Positions 25,792-34,714 of a stretch of 64,000 bases of DNA are shown one piece after another. The notes beneath the pieces are model-generated. The model was not told where the DNA came from and did no database searches. It was given only the letters and a program-made list of their open reading frames with translations. The stretch is from positions 124,001 through 188,000 of the forward strand of contig JADKGN010000005.1 in assembly GCA_016722705.1 (NCBI GenBank), given 5' to 3'. Position 1 is the stretch's first letter; each line of letters starts with the position of its first letter. Source of the DNA: Candidatus Dechloromonas phosphoritropha (GTDB taxonomy: Bacteria > Pseudomonadota > Gammaproteobacteria > Burkholderiales > Rhodocyclaceae). A program made the translations under genes and the position numbers.

Positions 25792-26100
25792 ATGGCCAAG
25801 GCAGGGGAAGGGTCGCGGGTGCGGCGTAGCGCGAGCGAATGGGAGGCGTTGCTGTCGCGATTTCCGGGCAGCGGTTTGAACGTTGCGACCTTCTGCAAAC
25901 GCGAAGGGATCAGCGATACCAGCTTCCATCGCTGGCGCACACGTCTGGGCATCGCCCTCGACAGTCAGGACAAGGCCAGCGGCCAGCCGGCCACCTTCGT
26001 CGACGTCGGCCCTCTGAGCACAACCACGGCGACGCCCGCTCGTTTCCACCTCACCCTCGACCTCGGCGGCGGCCTGATCCTGCAGCTGGAGCGCCGCTGA
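25792..26100 (+). CDS. tnpA: IS66 accessory protein TnpA, copy 2
   Basis: 102 residues, intact; differs from copy 1 by KREGISD (Gly for Glu) and LQLERR (Leu for Pro). The stop overlaps the tnpB start. Confidence 0.93.
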   Translation: MAKAGEGSRVRRSASEWEALLSRFPGSGLNVATFCKREGISDTSFHRWRTRLGIALDSQDKASGQPATFVDVGPLSTTTATPARFHLTLDLGGGLILQLERR

Positions 26101-26477
26101 TGTTTTTCCCTGAAGGCCAAATCCGCGTCCAAGTCTATGGCCAGCCGGTCGACCTGCGCAAATCCTTCGACGGTCTGTACGCGATCACCCGTCATGTCCT
26201 CGGTCAGGACCCGCTGAGCGGCCAGCTCTTCGTCTTCTTCAATCGCCGTGGCACTCAGGTGAAGGTGCTCTACTGGGATCGCAGCGGCTTCTGCCTGTGG
26301 GCCAAGCGTCTCGAAGAAGGCCGTTTCGTCGCCAACTGGGATAAAGTGCGCACGTGCGAAATCGACTGGACCGGTCTGAAACTGCTCCTCGAAGGGATCG
26401 AGCCGGGACGCCGGAAGAAGCGTTATCACGCCTCTGGAGCGCCCATAAAAACGCTTCAAAACAGCGGCTTGTGTTAA
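26100..26477 (+). CDS. tnpB: IS66 accessory protein TnpB, copy 2
   Basis: 125 residues, identical in sequence to the copy 1 protein as far as can be read. It starts within TGATG. The 9-base gap to tnpC contains an AT-rich TTAAAATACA stretch. Confidence 0.95.
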   Translation: MFFPEGQIRVQVYGQPVDLRKSFDGLYAITRHVLGQDPLSGQLFVFFNRRGTQVKVLYWDRSGFCLWAKRLEEGRFVANWDKVRTCEIDWTGLKLLLEGIEPGRRKKRYHASGAPIKTLQNSGLC

Positions 26478-26486
26478 AATACACGC

Positions 26487-28064
26487 ATGGATTCAGCACG
26501 TTACCAGACGGTTTGCAACCTCGAACAAGCCGCGGCATTGTGCCCGCAAGAGGTGCTGGATCTGTGCCAGACGCTGTCTGCTGAAATCACCGCACTGAAG
26601 CAACAAATCGACTGGTTCAAGCGCCAGATCTTCGGCCAGAAAAGCGAACGACGCATCGACGTCACGCCGAGCGGCCAACTGAGTCTCGGCGAGTTCCCGA
26701 CGCCCCCACCAGGTTCTGAGTCACCAGGTCGCCCCGTCGCCGCGCATACCCGTCAGCCGACCAGCAAGCGTCCCAGTGACGAAAGCGTGCCCTTCTTCGA
26801 CGAGAACCGCGTCCCAGTCGAAGTCGTCGAGCTCACCGCGCCGGAAGTCGAAGGCCTCTCTCCCGAGGACTACGAGGTCATCAGCCACAAGGACAGCTAT
26901 CGCCTGGCGCAACGGCCGGGTAGCTACGTGGTGATCAAGTATCGCCGGCCGGTAATCAAGCTCAAGAGTAACCAGACACTGGTCTGCGCCAACGCGCCGG
27001 CCGGTGTCATTGAGGGCAGCCGGGCCGACGTCAGCTTCGTCGCCGGACTGCTGATTGACAAATTTGCCTACCACCTGCCACTGTATCGCCAGCATCAACG
27101 CCTGGCCGATGCGGGAATCACCGTCAGCCGGCCGTGGCTGACGCAGATCGGGCAACAGGGCATCACTCTGCTCGAACCGATCTACGAGGCGCAGTTTGCC
27201 TCGATCCGCAGCTCGCGCGTCAAGGCGATGGACGAGACGCCGATCAAGGCCGGACAGGGCGCACCCGGCAAGCTGAAAGCGGCGTACTTCTGGCCGGTGT
27301 ATGGCGAAGGCGACGAAATCTGTTTCCCCTTCTTCGCCAGTCGCGAGTTCAAGCACGTCGAGGCGGCCCTCGGACTGACCGCCGCCGAAGGCGCGGTGCT
27401 GTTGTCGGACGGCTATCAGGCCTACAGTCATTACGCGGCGCAGATCGGGATCACGCACGCCCAATGCTGGGCGCACACGCGTCGTAAGTTCTTTGACGCG
27501 CAAGACGCGGAACCAGAAGCGGCAGCGCAGGCACTCGCGCTCATTGGGGACCTGTATCAGGTCGAAGAGCGCATCCGCGAGCAAAAGCTCACCGGTGCAA
27601 GGAAGCGCGACTATCGTCTGGAGCATGCCAAACCGATCGTCGAGCGTTTCTTCGCCTGGGTTGGCGAACGCTTCGCGGCGCAGGGGCTGTTACCGCGCAA
27701 TCCGCTGACCAGGGCGCTGGCCTACGCGCGCGATCGACGATGGGGACTGGAGGTCTTCCTCGCCGACCCGGACGTGCCGATCGACACCAATCACCTCGAA
27801 CGCGCCCTGCGGGTGATTCCCATGGGGCGCCGCTCCTGGCTGTTCTGCTGGACGGAGTTCGGCGCCAGGCAGGTCGGGATCATCCAGAGCCTGATCGTTA
27901 CCTGTCGGCTGCATCAGATCGACCCCTACGATTATCTCGTCGATGTCCTGCAGCGCGTCGCCGAGCACCCCGCCGACCGCGTCCATGAACTCACGCCACG
28001 GGTCTGGAAAGAACTGTTCGCTCAGAACCCGCTGCGCTCGCCTTTGTACGCGTTGCCGAAGTAG
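26487..28064 (+). CDS. tnpC: IS66 transposase TnpC, copy 2
   Basis: 525 residues, intact, with all catalytic motifs (KAMDETPIKAG, LLSDGYQAY, NHLERALR). Variant marks: Cys in QTVCN and Val in DPDVPI. Confidence 0.96.
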   Translation: MDSARYQTVCNLEQAAALCPQEVLDLCQTLSAEITALKQQIDWFKRQIFGQKSERRIDVTPSGQLSLGEFPTPPPGSESPGRPVAAHTRQPTSKRPSDESVPFFDENRVPVEVVELTAPEVEGLSPEDYEVISHKDSYRLAQRPGSYVVIKYRRPVIKLKSNQTLVCANAPAGVIEGSRADVSFVAGLLIDKFAYHLPLYRQHQRLADAGITVSRPWLTQIGQQGITLLEPIYEAQFASIRSSRVKAMDETPIKAGQGAPGKLKAAYFWPVYGEGDEICFPFFASREFKHVEAALGLTAAEGAVLLSDGYQAYSHYAAQIGITHAQCWAHTRRKFFDAQDAEPEAAAQALALIGDLYQVEERIREQKLTGARKRDYRLEHAKPIVERFFAWVGERFAAQGLLPRNPLTRALAYARDRRWGLEVFLADPDVPIDTNHLERALRVIPMGRRSWLFCWTEFGARQVGIIQSLIVTCRLHQIDPYDYLVDVLQRVAEHPADRVHELTPRVWKELFAQNPLRSPLYALPK

Positions 28065-28185
28065 GGGCGCTCGACGCCGCGTAGTTGCCGGTTACCTTGT
28101 AACCGCCCTCTTGATCACCGCGGGTGGAGGTCTTCCGGCCCCTGCGTGTCAGTTGTCCTCATGCACGGCCACGGCAGGAAAAAAT

Positions 28186-28488
28186 TCAGCGGCCACGGAT
28201 ATTCGGGAAACCGAGACCCGGGGTCTGCGGCAGCAACATCCAGCTGCGGACGATGGCCGGCGCATCGCCGGTGTCGCTCTCCCCCGCCAGTCGGCTGTGG
28301 CAAGGCCGTGACAGAAATCCGGGGCGATGGAAGGCGCGAGGTGGGCGCAGGCGGTCAGCTCGCAGGCGCTCTCCGGGCTGGAGGTGATGATGCACTCGAC
28401 GCCTGCCGCGGGCGCGGGCCGAATTCGACGCTGGCCGGCAGGCCGCGAGAAGGCACCGGGCGTCCGCCTCATCCCATGCGCCATTGGT
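28186..28488 (-). pseudogene. menC: o-Succinylbenzoate synthase-like (MenC) C-terminal fragment, frameshifted
   Basis: Only the end of an enolase-superfamily protein remains. One minus-strand frame gives GVECIITSSPESACELTACA, HLAPSIAPDF and GLATADW, matching the late SSLES...GL..LA region and barrel end of MenC-type enzymes. Another frame continues as ESDTGDAPAIV, MLLPQTPGLGF and a stop at 28186. The shift falls near the GACTGGCGGGGG stretch. The 5' part is gone where IS66 copy 3 begins. Assignment is from recalled motifs; another muconate-cycloisomerase relative is possible. Confidence 0.6.
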
Positions 28489-28577
28489 GTAACCGGTAAC
28501 TCTGCGGCGTTCTTTCCAGCGCCGATCGTGCTGTCGACAATGTCCTCCTCGAATCACGAAACGCGGAGGAGGCCAGG

Positions 28578-28886
28578 ATGGCCAAGGCAGGGGAAGGGTC
28601 GCGGGTGCGGCGTAGCGCGAGCGAATGGGAGGCGTTGCTGTCGCGATTTCCGGGCAGCGGTTTGAACGTTGCGACCTTCTGCAAACGCGAAGAGATCAGC
28701 GATACCAGCTTCCATCGCTGGCGCACACGTCTGGGCATCGCCCTCGACAGTCAGGACAAGGCCAGCGGCCAGCCGGCCACCTTCGTCGACGTCGGCCCTC
28801 TGAGCACAACCACGGCGACGCCCGCTCGTTTCCACCTCACCCTCGACCTCGGCGGCGGCCTGATCCTGCAGCTGGAGCGCCGCTGA
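28578..28886 (+). CDS. tnpA: IS66 accessory protein TnpA, copy 3
   Basis: 102 residues, intact. Marks are EE (KREEISD) as in copies 1 and 6, but LQLERR as in copies 2 and 5, so it is intermediate between the two variants. Confidence 0.92.
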   Translation: MAKAGEGSRVRRSASEWEALLSRFPGSGLNVATFCKREEISDTSFHRWRTRLGIALDSQDKASGQPATFVDVGPLSTTTATPARFHLTLDLGGGLILQLERR

Positions 28887-29263
28887 TGTTTTTCCCTGAA
28901 GGCCAAATCCGCGTCCAAGTCTATGGCCAGCCGGTCGACCTGCGCAAATCCTTCGACGGTCTGTACGCGATCACCCGTCATGTCCTCGGTCAGGACCCGC
29001 TGAGCGGCCAGCTCTTCGTCTTCTTCAATCGCCGTGGCACTCAGGTGAAGGTGCTCTACTGGGATCGCAGCGGCTTCTGCCTGTGGGCCAAGCGTCTCGA
29101 AGAAGGCCGTTTCGTCGCCAACTGGGATAAAGTGCGCACGTGCGAAATCGACTGGACCGGTCTGAAACTGCTCCTCGAAGGGATCGAGCCGGGACGCCGG
29201 AAGAAGCGTTATCACGCCTCTGGAGCGCCCATAAAAACGCTTCAAAACAGCGGCTTGTGTTAA
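28886..29263 (+). CDS. tnpB: IS66 accessory protein TnpB, copy 3
   Basis: 125 residues, open and unchanged from the other copies. Confidence 0.94.
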   Translation: MFFPEGQIRVQVYGQPVDLRKSFDGLYAITRHVLGQDPLSGQLFVFFNRRGTQVKVLYWDRSGFCLWAKRLEEGRFVANWDKVRTCEIDWTGLKLLLEGIEPGRRKKRYHASGAPIKTLQNSGLC

Positions 29264-29272
29264 AATACACGC

Positions 29273-30621
29273 ATGGATTCAGCACGTTACCAGACGGTTT
29301 ACAACCTCGAACAAGCCGCGGCATTGTGCCCGCAAGAGGTGCTGGATCTGTGCCAGACGCTGTCTGCTGAAATCACCGCACTGAAGCAACAAATCGACTG
29401 GTTCAAGCGCCAGATCTTCGGCCAGAAAAGCGAACGACGCATCGACGTCACGCCGAGCGGCCAACTGAGTCTCGGCGAGTTCCCGACGCCCCCACCAGGT
29501 TCTGAGTCACCAGGTCGCCCCGTCGCCGCGCATACCCGTCAGCCGACCAGCAAGCGTCCCAGTGACGAAAGCGTGCCCTTCTTCGACGAGAACCGCGTCC
29601 CAGTCGAAGTCGTCGAGCTCACCGCGCCGGAAGTCGAAGGCCTCTCTCCCGAGGACTACGAGGTCATCAGCCACAAGGACAGCTATCGCCTGGCGCAACG
29701 GCCGGGTAGCTACGTGGTGATCAAGTATCGCCGGCCGGTAATCAAGCTCAAGAGTAACCAGACACTGGTCTGCGCCAACGCGCCGGCCGGTGTCATTGAG
29801 GGCAGCCGGGCCGACGTCAGCTTCGTCGCCGGACTGCTGATTGACAAATTTGCCTACCACCTGCCACTGTATCGCCAGCATCAACGCCTGGCCGATGCGG
29901 GAATCACCGTCAGCCGGCCGTGGCTGACGCAGATCGGGCAACAGGGCATCACTCTGCTCGAACCGATCTACGAGGCGCAGTTTGCCTCGATCCGCAGCTC
30001 GCGCGTCAAGGCGATGGACGGACGCCGATCAAGGCCGGACAGGGCGCACCCGGCAAGCTGAAAGCGGCGTACTTCTGGCCGGTGTATGGCGAAGGCGACG
30101 AAATCTGTTTCCCCTTCTTCGCCAGTCGCGAGTTCAAGCACGTCGAGGCGGCCCTCGGACTGACCGCCGCCGAAGGCGCGGTGCTGTTGTCGGACGGCTA
30201 TCAGGCCTACAGTCATTACGCGGCGCAGATCGGGATCACGCACGCCCAATGCTGGGCGCACACGCGTCGTAAGTTCTTTGACGCGCAAGACGCGGAACCA
30301 GAAGCGGCAGCGCAGGCACTCGCGCTCATTGGGGACCTGTATCAGGTCGAAGAGCGCATCCGCGAGCAAAAGCTCACCGGTGCAAGGAAGCGCGACTATC
30401 GTCTGGAGCATGCCAAACCGATCGTCGAGCGTTTCTTCGCCTGGGTTGGCGAACGCTTCGCGGCGCAGGGGCTGTTACCGCGCAATCCGCTGACCAGGGT
30501 GCTGGCCTACGCGCGCGATCGACGATGGGGACTGGAGGTCTTCCTCGCCGACCCAGACGTGCCGATCGACACCAATCACCTCGAACGCGCCCTGCGGGTG
30601 ATTCCCATGGGGCGCCGCTCC
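29273..30621 (+). pseudogene. tnpC: IS66 transposase TnpC, copy 3 (frameshifted, 3' truncated)
   Basis: The frame is normal to KAMD, where GACGAGACG has become GACGGACG (about 30017-30022); this one-base loss destroys the first catalytic region and leads to a stop at 30061. The remaining sequence continues in the next frame (TPIKAGQGAPGK onward) until copy 4 interrupts it after IPMGRRS. Mark: Tyr in QTVYN. Confidence 0.92.
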
Positions 30622-30920
30622 GTAACCGGTAACTCTGCGGCGTTCTTTCCAGCGCCGATCGTGCTGTCGACAATGTCCTCCTCGAATCACGAAACGCGGA
30701 GGAGGCCAGGATGGCCAAGGCAGGGGAAGGGTCGCGGGTGCGGCGTAGCGCGAGCGAATGGGAGGCGTTGCTGTCGCGATTTCCGGGCAGCGGTTTGAAC
30801 GTTGCGACCTTCTGCAAACGCGAAGGGATCAGCGATACCAGCTTCCATCGCTGGCGCACACGTCTGGGCATCGCCCTCGACAGTCAGGACAAGGCCAGCG
30901 GCCAGCCGGCCACCTTCGTC
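30622..30920 (+). mobile_element. IS66-family element, copy 4 (299-bp stub)
   Basis: Begins with GTAACCGGTAACTC directly after GCCGCTCC inside copy 3 tnpC and runs 299 bases, exactly matching copy 2 up to ACCTTCGTC in tnpA, where copy 5 begins. Its remainder and the matching end of copy 3 are missing from the window. Confidence 0.92.
30711..30920 (+). pseudogene. tnpA: IS66 TnpA fragment, copy 4
   Basis: The first 70 codons of tnpA (to GQPATFV), then cut by copy 5. Mark: KREGISD, as in copies 2 and 5. Confidence 0.9.
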
Positions 30921-30951
30921 GTAACCGGCAACTACGCGGCGTCGAGCGCCC

Positions 30952-32530
30952 CTACTTCGGCAACGCGTACAAAGGCGAGCGCAGCGGGTTCTGAGCGAAC
31001 AGTTCTTTCCAGACCCGTGGCGTGAGTTCATGGACGCGGTCGGCGGGGTGCTCGGCGACGCGCTGCAGGACATCGACGAGATAATCGTAGGGGTCGATCT
31101 GATGCAGCCGACAGGTAACGATCAGGCTCTGGATGATCCCGACCTGCCTGGCGCCGAACTCCGTCCAGCAGAACAGCCAGGAGCGGCGCCCCATGGGAAT
31201 CACCCGCAGGGCGCGTTCGAGGTGATTGGTGTCGATCGGCACGTCCGGGTCGGCGAGGAAGACCTCCAGTCCCCATCGTCGATCGCGCGCGTAGGCCAGC
31301 GCCCTGGTCAGCGGATTGCGCGGTAACAGCCCCTGCGCCGCGAAGCGTTCGCCAACCCAGGCGAAGAAACGCTCGACGATCGGTTTGGCATGCTCCAGAC
31401 GATAGTCGCGCTTCCTTGCACCGGTGAGCTTTTGCTCGCGGATGCGCTCTTCGACCTGATACAGGTCCCCAATGAGCGCGAGTGCCTGCGCTGCCGCTTC
31501 TGGTTCCGCGTCTTGCGCGTCAAAGAACTTACGACGCGTGTGCGCCCAGCATTGGGCGTGCGTGATCCCGATCTGCGCCGCGTAATGACTGTAGGCCTGA
31601 TAGCCGTCCGACAACAGCACCGCGCCTTCGGCGGCGGTCAGTCCGAGGGCCGCCTCGACGTGCTTGAACTCGCGACTGGCGAAGAAGGGGAAACAGATTT
31701 CGTCGCCTTCGCCATACACCGGCCAGAAGTACGCCGCTTTCAGCTTGCCGGGTGCGCCCTGTCCGGCCTTGATCGGCGTCTCGTCCATCGCCTTGACGCG
31801 CGAGCTGCGGATCGAGGCAAACTGCGCCTCGTAGATCGGTTCGAGCAGAGTGATGCCCTGTTGCCCGATCTGCGTCAGCCACGGCCGGCTGACGGTGATT
31901 CCCGCATCGGCCAGGCGTTGATGCTGGCGATACAGTGGCAGGTGGTAGGCAAATTTGTCAATCAGCAGTCCGGCGACGAAGCTGACGTCGGCCCGGCTGC
32001 CCTCAATGACACCGGCCGGCGCGTTGGCGCAGACCAGTGTCTGGTTACTCTTGAGCTTGATTACCGGCCGGCGATACTTGATCACCACGTAGCTACCCGG
32101 CCGTTGCGCCAGGCGATAGCTGTCCTTGTGGCTGATGACCTCGTAGTCCTCGGGAGAGAGGCCTTCGACTTCCGGCGCGGTGAGCTCGACGACTTCGACT
32201 GGGACGCGGTTCTCGTCGAAGAAGGGCACGCTTTCGTCACTGGGACGCTTGCTGGTCGGCTGACGGGTATGCGCGGCGATGGGGTGAAGCTGGTGACTCA
32301 GAACCTGGTGGGGGCGTCGGGAACTCGCCGAGACTCAGTTGGCCGCTCGGCGTGACGTCGATGCGTCGTTCGCTTTTCTGGCCGAAGATCTGGCGCTTGA
32401 ACCAGTCGATTTGTTGCTTCAGTGCGGTGATTTCAGCAGACAGCGTCTGGCACAGATCCAGCACCTCTTGCGGGCACAATGCCGCGGCTTGTTCGAGGTT
32501 GCAAACCGTCTGGTAACGTGCTGAATCCAT
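30952..32530 (-). pseudogene. tnpC: IS66 transposase TnpC, copy 5 (frameshifted)
   Basis: The N-terminal 80 codons (from 32530, QTVCN variant) are followed by an altered patch near 32278-32290 where copy 1 CGGGGCGACCT reads TGGGGTGAAGCT. The extra base shifts the frame to a stop at 32237. The rest (30952-32229) is open from an internal ATG (MPFFDENRV) and keeps every catalytic motif, so a truncated 425-residue protein could still be made. Confidence 0.9.
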
Positions 32531-32539
32531 GCGTGTATT

Positions 32540-32917
32540 TTAACACAAGCCGCTGTTTTGAAGCGTTTTTATGGGCGCTCCAGAGGCGTGATAACGCTTC
32601 TTCCGGCGTCCCGGCTCGATCCCTTCGAGGAGCAGTTTCAGACCGGTCCAGTCGATTTCGCACGTGCGCACTTTATCCCAGTTGGCGACGAAACGGCCTT
32701 CTTCGAGACGCTTGGCCCACAGGCAGAAGCCGCTGCGATCCCAGTAGAGCACCTTCACCTGAGTGCCACGGCGATTGAAGAAGACGAAGAGCTGGCCGCT
32801 CAGCGGGTCCTGACCGAGGACATGACGGGTGATCGCGTACAGACCGTCGAAGGATTTGCGCAGGTCGACCGGCTGGCCATAGACTTGGACGCGGATTTGG
32901 CCTTCAGGGAAAAACAT
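32540..32917 (-). CDS. tnpB: IS66 accessory protein TnpB, copy 5
   Basis: 125 residues, open, unchanged from the other copies. Confidence 0.94.
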   Translation of the reverse strand: MFFPEGQIRVQVYGQPVDLRKSFDGLYAITRHVLGQDPLSGQLFVFFNRRGTQVKVLYWDRSGFCLWAKRLEEGRFVANWDKVRTCEIDWTGLKLLLEGIEPGRRKKRYHASGAPIKTLQNSGLC

Positions 32918-33225
32918 CAGCGGCGCTCCAGCTGCAGGATCAGGCCGCCGCCGAGGTCGAGGGTGAGGTGGAAACGAGCGGGCGTCGCCGTGGTTGTGCT
33001 CAGAGGGCCGACGTCGACGAAGGTGGCCGGCTGGCCGCTGGCCTTGTCCTGACTGTCGAGGGCGATGCCCAGACGTGTGCGCCAGCGATGGAAGCTGGTA
33101 TCGCTGATCCCTTCGCGTTTGCAGAAGGTCGCAACGTTCAAACCGCTGCCCGGAAATCGCGACAGCAACGCCTCCCATTCGCTCGCGCTACGCCGCACCC
33201 GCGACCCTTCCCCTGCCTTGGCCAT
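32917..33225 (-). CDS. tnpA: IS66 accessory protein TnpA, copy 5
   Basis: 102 residues, intact; marks KREGISD and LQLERR place it with copy 2. Confidence 0.92.
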   Translation of the reverse strand: MAKAGEGSRVRRSASEWEALLSRFPGSGLNVATFCKREGISDTSFHRWRTRLGIALDSQDKASGQPATFVDVGPLSTTTATPARFHLTLDLGGGLILQLERR

Positions 33226-33314
33226 CCTGGCCTCCTCCGCGTTTCGTGATTCGAGGAGGACATTGTCGACAGCACGATCGGCGCTGGAAAGAACGCCGCA
33301 GAGTTACCGGTTAC

Positions 33315-33930
33315 GGCGTTGATGCTGGCGATACAGTGGCAGGTGGTAGGCAAATTTGTCAATCAGCAGTCCGGCGACGAAGCTGACGTCGGCCCGGCTG
33401 CCCTCAATGACACCGGCCGGCGCGTTGGCGCAGACCAGTGTCTGGTTACTCTTGAGCTTGATTACCGGCCGGCGATACTTGATCACCACGTAGCTACCCG
33501 GCCGTTGCGCCAGGCGATAGCTGTCCTTGTGGCTGATGACCTCGTAGTCCTCGGGAGAGAGGCCTTCGACTTCCGGCGCGGTGAGCTCGACGACTTCGAC
33601 TGGGACGCGGTTCTCGTCGAAGAAGGGCACGCTTTCGTCACTGGGACGCTTGCTGGTCGGCTGACGGGTATGCGCGGCGACGGGGCGACCTGGTGACTCA
33701 GAACCTGGTGGGGGCGTCGGGAACTCGCCGAGACTCAGTTGGCCGCTCGGCGTGACGTCGATGCGTCGTTCGCTTTTCTGGCCGAAGATCTGGCGCTTGA
33801 ACCAGTCGATTTGTTGCTTCAGTGCGGTGATTTCAGCAGACAGCGTCTGGCACAGATCCAGCACCTCTTGCGGGCACAATGCCGCGGCTTGTTCGAGGTT
33901 GTAAACCGTCTGGTAACGTGCTGAATCCAT
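33315..33930 (-). pseudogene. tnpC: IS66 TnpC N-terminal fragment, copy 6
   Basis: The first 205 codons of tnpC (to LPLYRQHQR), then cut by copy 5; the catalytic core is absent. Mark: QTVYN as in copy 1. Confidence 0.92.
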
Positions 33931-33939
33931 GCGTGTATT

Positions 33940-34317
33940 TTAACACAAGCCGCTGTTTTGAAGCGTTTTTATGGGCGCTCCAGAGGCGTGATAACGCTTC
34001 TTCCGGCGTCCCGGCTCGATCCCTTCGAGGAGCAGTTTCAGACCGGTCCAGTCGATTTCGCACGTGCGCACTTTATCCCAGTTGGCGACGAAACGGCCTT
34101 CTTCGAGACGCTTGGCCCACAGGCAGAAGCCGCTGCGATCCCAGTAGAGCACCTTCACCTGAGTGCCACGGCGATTGAAGAAGACGAAGAGCTGGCCGCT
34201 CAGCGGGTCCTGACCGAGGACATGACGGGTGATCGCGTACAGACCGTCGAAGGATTTGCGCAGGTCGACCGGCTGGCCATAGACTTGGACGCGGATTTGG
34301 CCTTCAGGGAAAAACAT
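33940..34317 (-). CDS. tnpB: IS66 accessory protein TnpB, copy 6
   Basis: 125 residues, open, unchanged from the other copies. Confidence 0.94.
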   Translation of the reverse strand: MFFPEGQIRVQVYGQPVDLRKSFDGLYAITRHVLGQDPLSGQLFVFFNRRGTQVKVLYWDRSGFCLWAKRLEEGRFVANWDKVRTCEIDWTGLKLLLEGIEPGRRKKRYHASGAPIKTLQNSGLC

Positions 34318-34625
34318 CAGCGGCGCTCCGGCTGCAGGATCAGGCCGCCGCCGAGGTCGAGGGTGAGGTGGAAACGAGCGGGCGTCGCCGTGGTTGTGCT
34401 CAGAGGGCCGACGTCGACGAAGGTGGCCGGCTGGCCGCTGGCCTTGTCCTGACTGTCGAGGGCGATGCCCAGACGTGTGCGCCAGCGATGGAAGCTGGTA
34501 TCGCTGATCTCTTCGCGTTTGCAGAAGGTCGCAACGTTCAAACCGCTGCCCGGAAATCGCGACAGCAACGCCTCCCATTCGCTCGCGCTACGCCGCACCC
34601 GCGACCCTTCCCCTGCCTTGGCCAT
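34317..34625 (-). CDS. tnpA: IS66 accessory protein TnpA, copy 6
   Basis: 102 residues, intact; marks KREEISD and LQPERR are the same as copy 1. Confidence 0.92.
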   Translation of the reverse strand: MAKAGEGSRVRRSASEWEALLSRFPGSGLNVATFCKREEISDTSFHRWRTRLGIALDSQDKASGQPATFVDVGPLSTTTATPARFHLTLDLGGGLILQPERR

Positions 34626-34714
34626 CCTGGCCTCCTCCGCGTTTCGTGATTCGAGGAGGACATTGTCGACAGCACGATCGGCGCTGGAAAGAACGCCGCA
34701 GAGTTACCGGTTAC

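Larger units (their letters stand above)
25703..28095 (+). mobile_element. IS66-family element, copy 2 (complete)
   Basis: 2393 bp, same length as copy 1 but in the opposite orientation. It is flanked by the perfect 8-bp duplication CTTGTAAC (25695-25702 and 28096-28103). All three genes are open. With copy 1 it forms a long inverted pair around the 2.7-kb BI-1/tRNA-Ser/envelope segment. Confidence 0.97.
28489..30621 (+). mobile_element. IS66-family element, copy 3 (truncated by copy 4)
   Basis: Starts with the tnpA-side terminus GTAACCGGTAACTC and matches copy 2 for 2133 bases before stopping inside tnpC, where copy 4 begins. Its left flank is CCATTGGT; no right end with that duplication exists in the window. 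Length is one base short of the matching part of copy 2 because of a single deletion in tnpC. Confidence 0.93.
30921..33314 (-). mobile_element. IS66-family element, copy 5 (full length, mismatched flanks)
   Basis: 2394 bp with both termini. The outside 8-mers differ: CCTTCGTC on the left (inside copy 4 tnpA) and GGCGTTGA on the right (inside copy 6 tnpC). A simple insertion would give identical 8-mers, so this copy is probably the product of recombination between two insertions, or of an adjacent deletion. One base longer than copies 1 and 2 because of a net insertion in tnpC. Confidence 0.93.
33315..34714 (-). mobile_element. IS66-family element, copy 6 (truncated by copy 5)
   Basis: A 1400-base tnpA-side part that matches copy 1 with no length change, cut inside tnpC at GGCGTTGATG where copy 5 ends. 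The intact right terminus at 34714 is followed by ATCGTACT, inside the menB-like remnant. No left partner of that 8-mer exists in the window. Confidence 0.93.

Noticed and set aside
30921..33314. Copy 5 as a simple IS66 insertion
   Set aside because: Its two flanking 8-mers differ and come from two different IS66 copies in opposite orientation, so simple insertion cannot explain it.
20619..34714. CRISPR array or other short-repeat array in the repetitive region
   Set aside because: The repeats are multi-kilobase IS66 copies; no short regularly spaced repeats with unique spacers occur.
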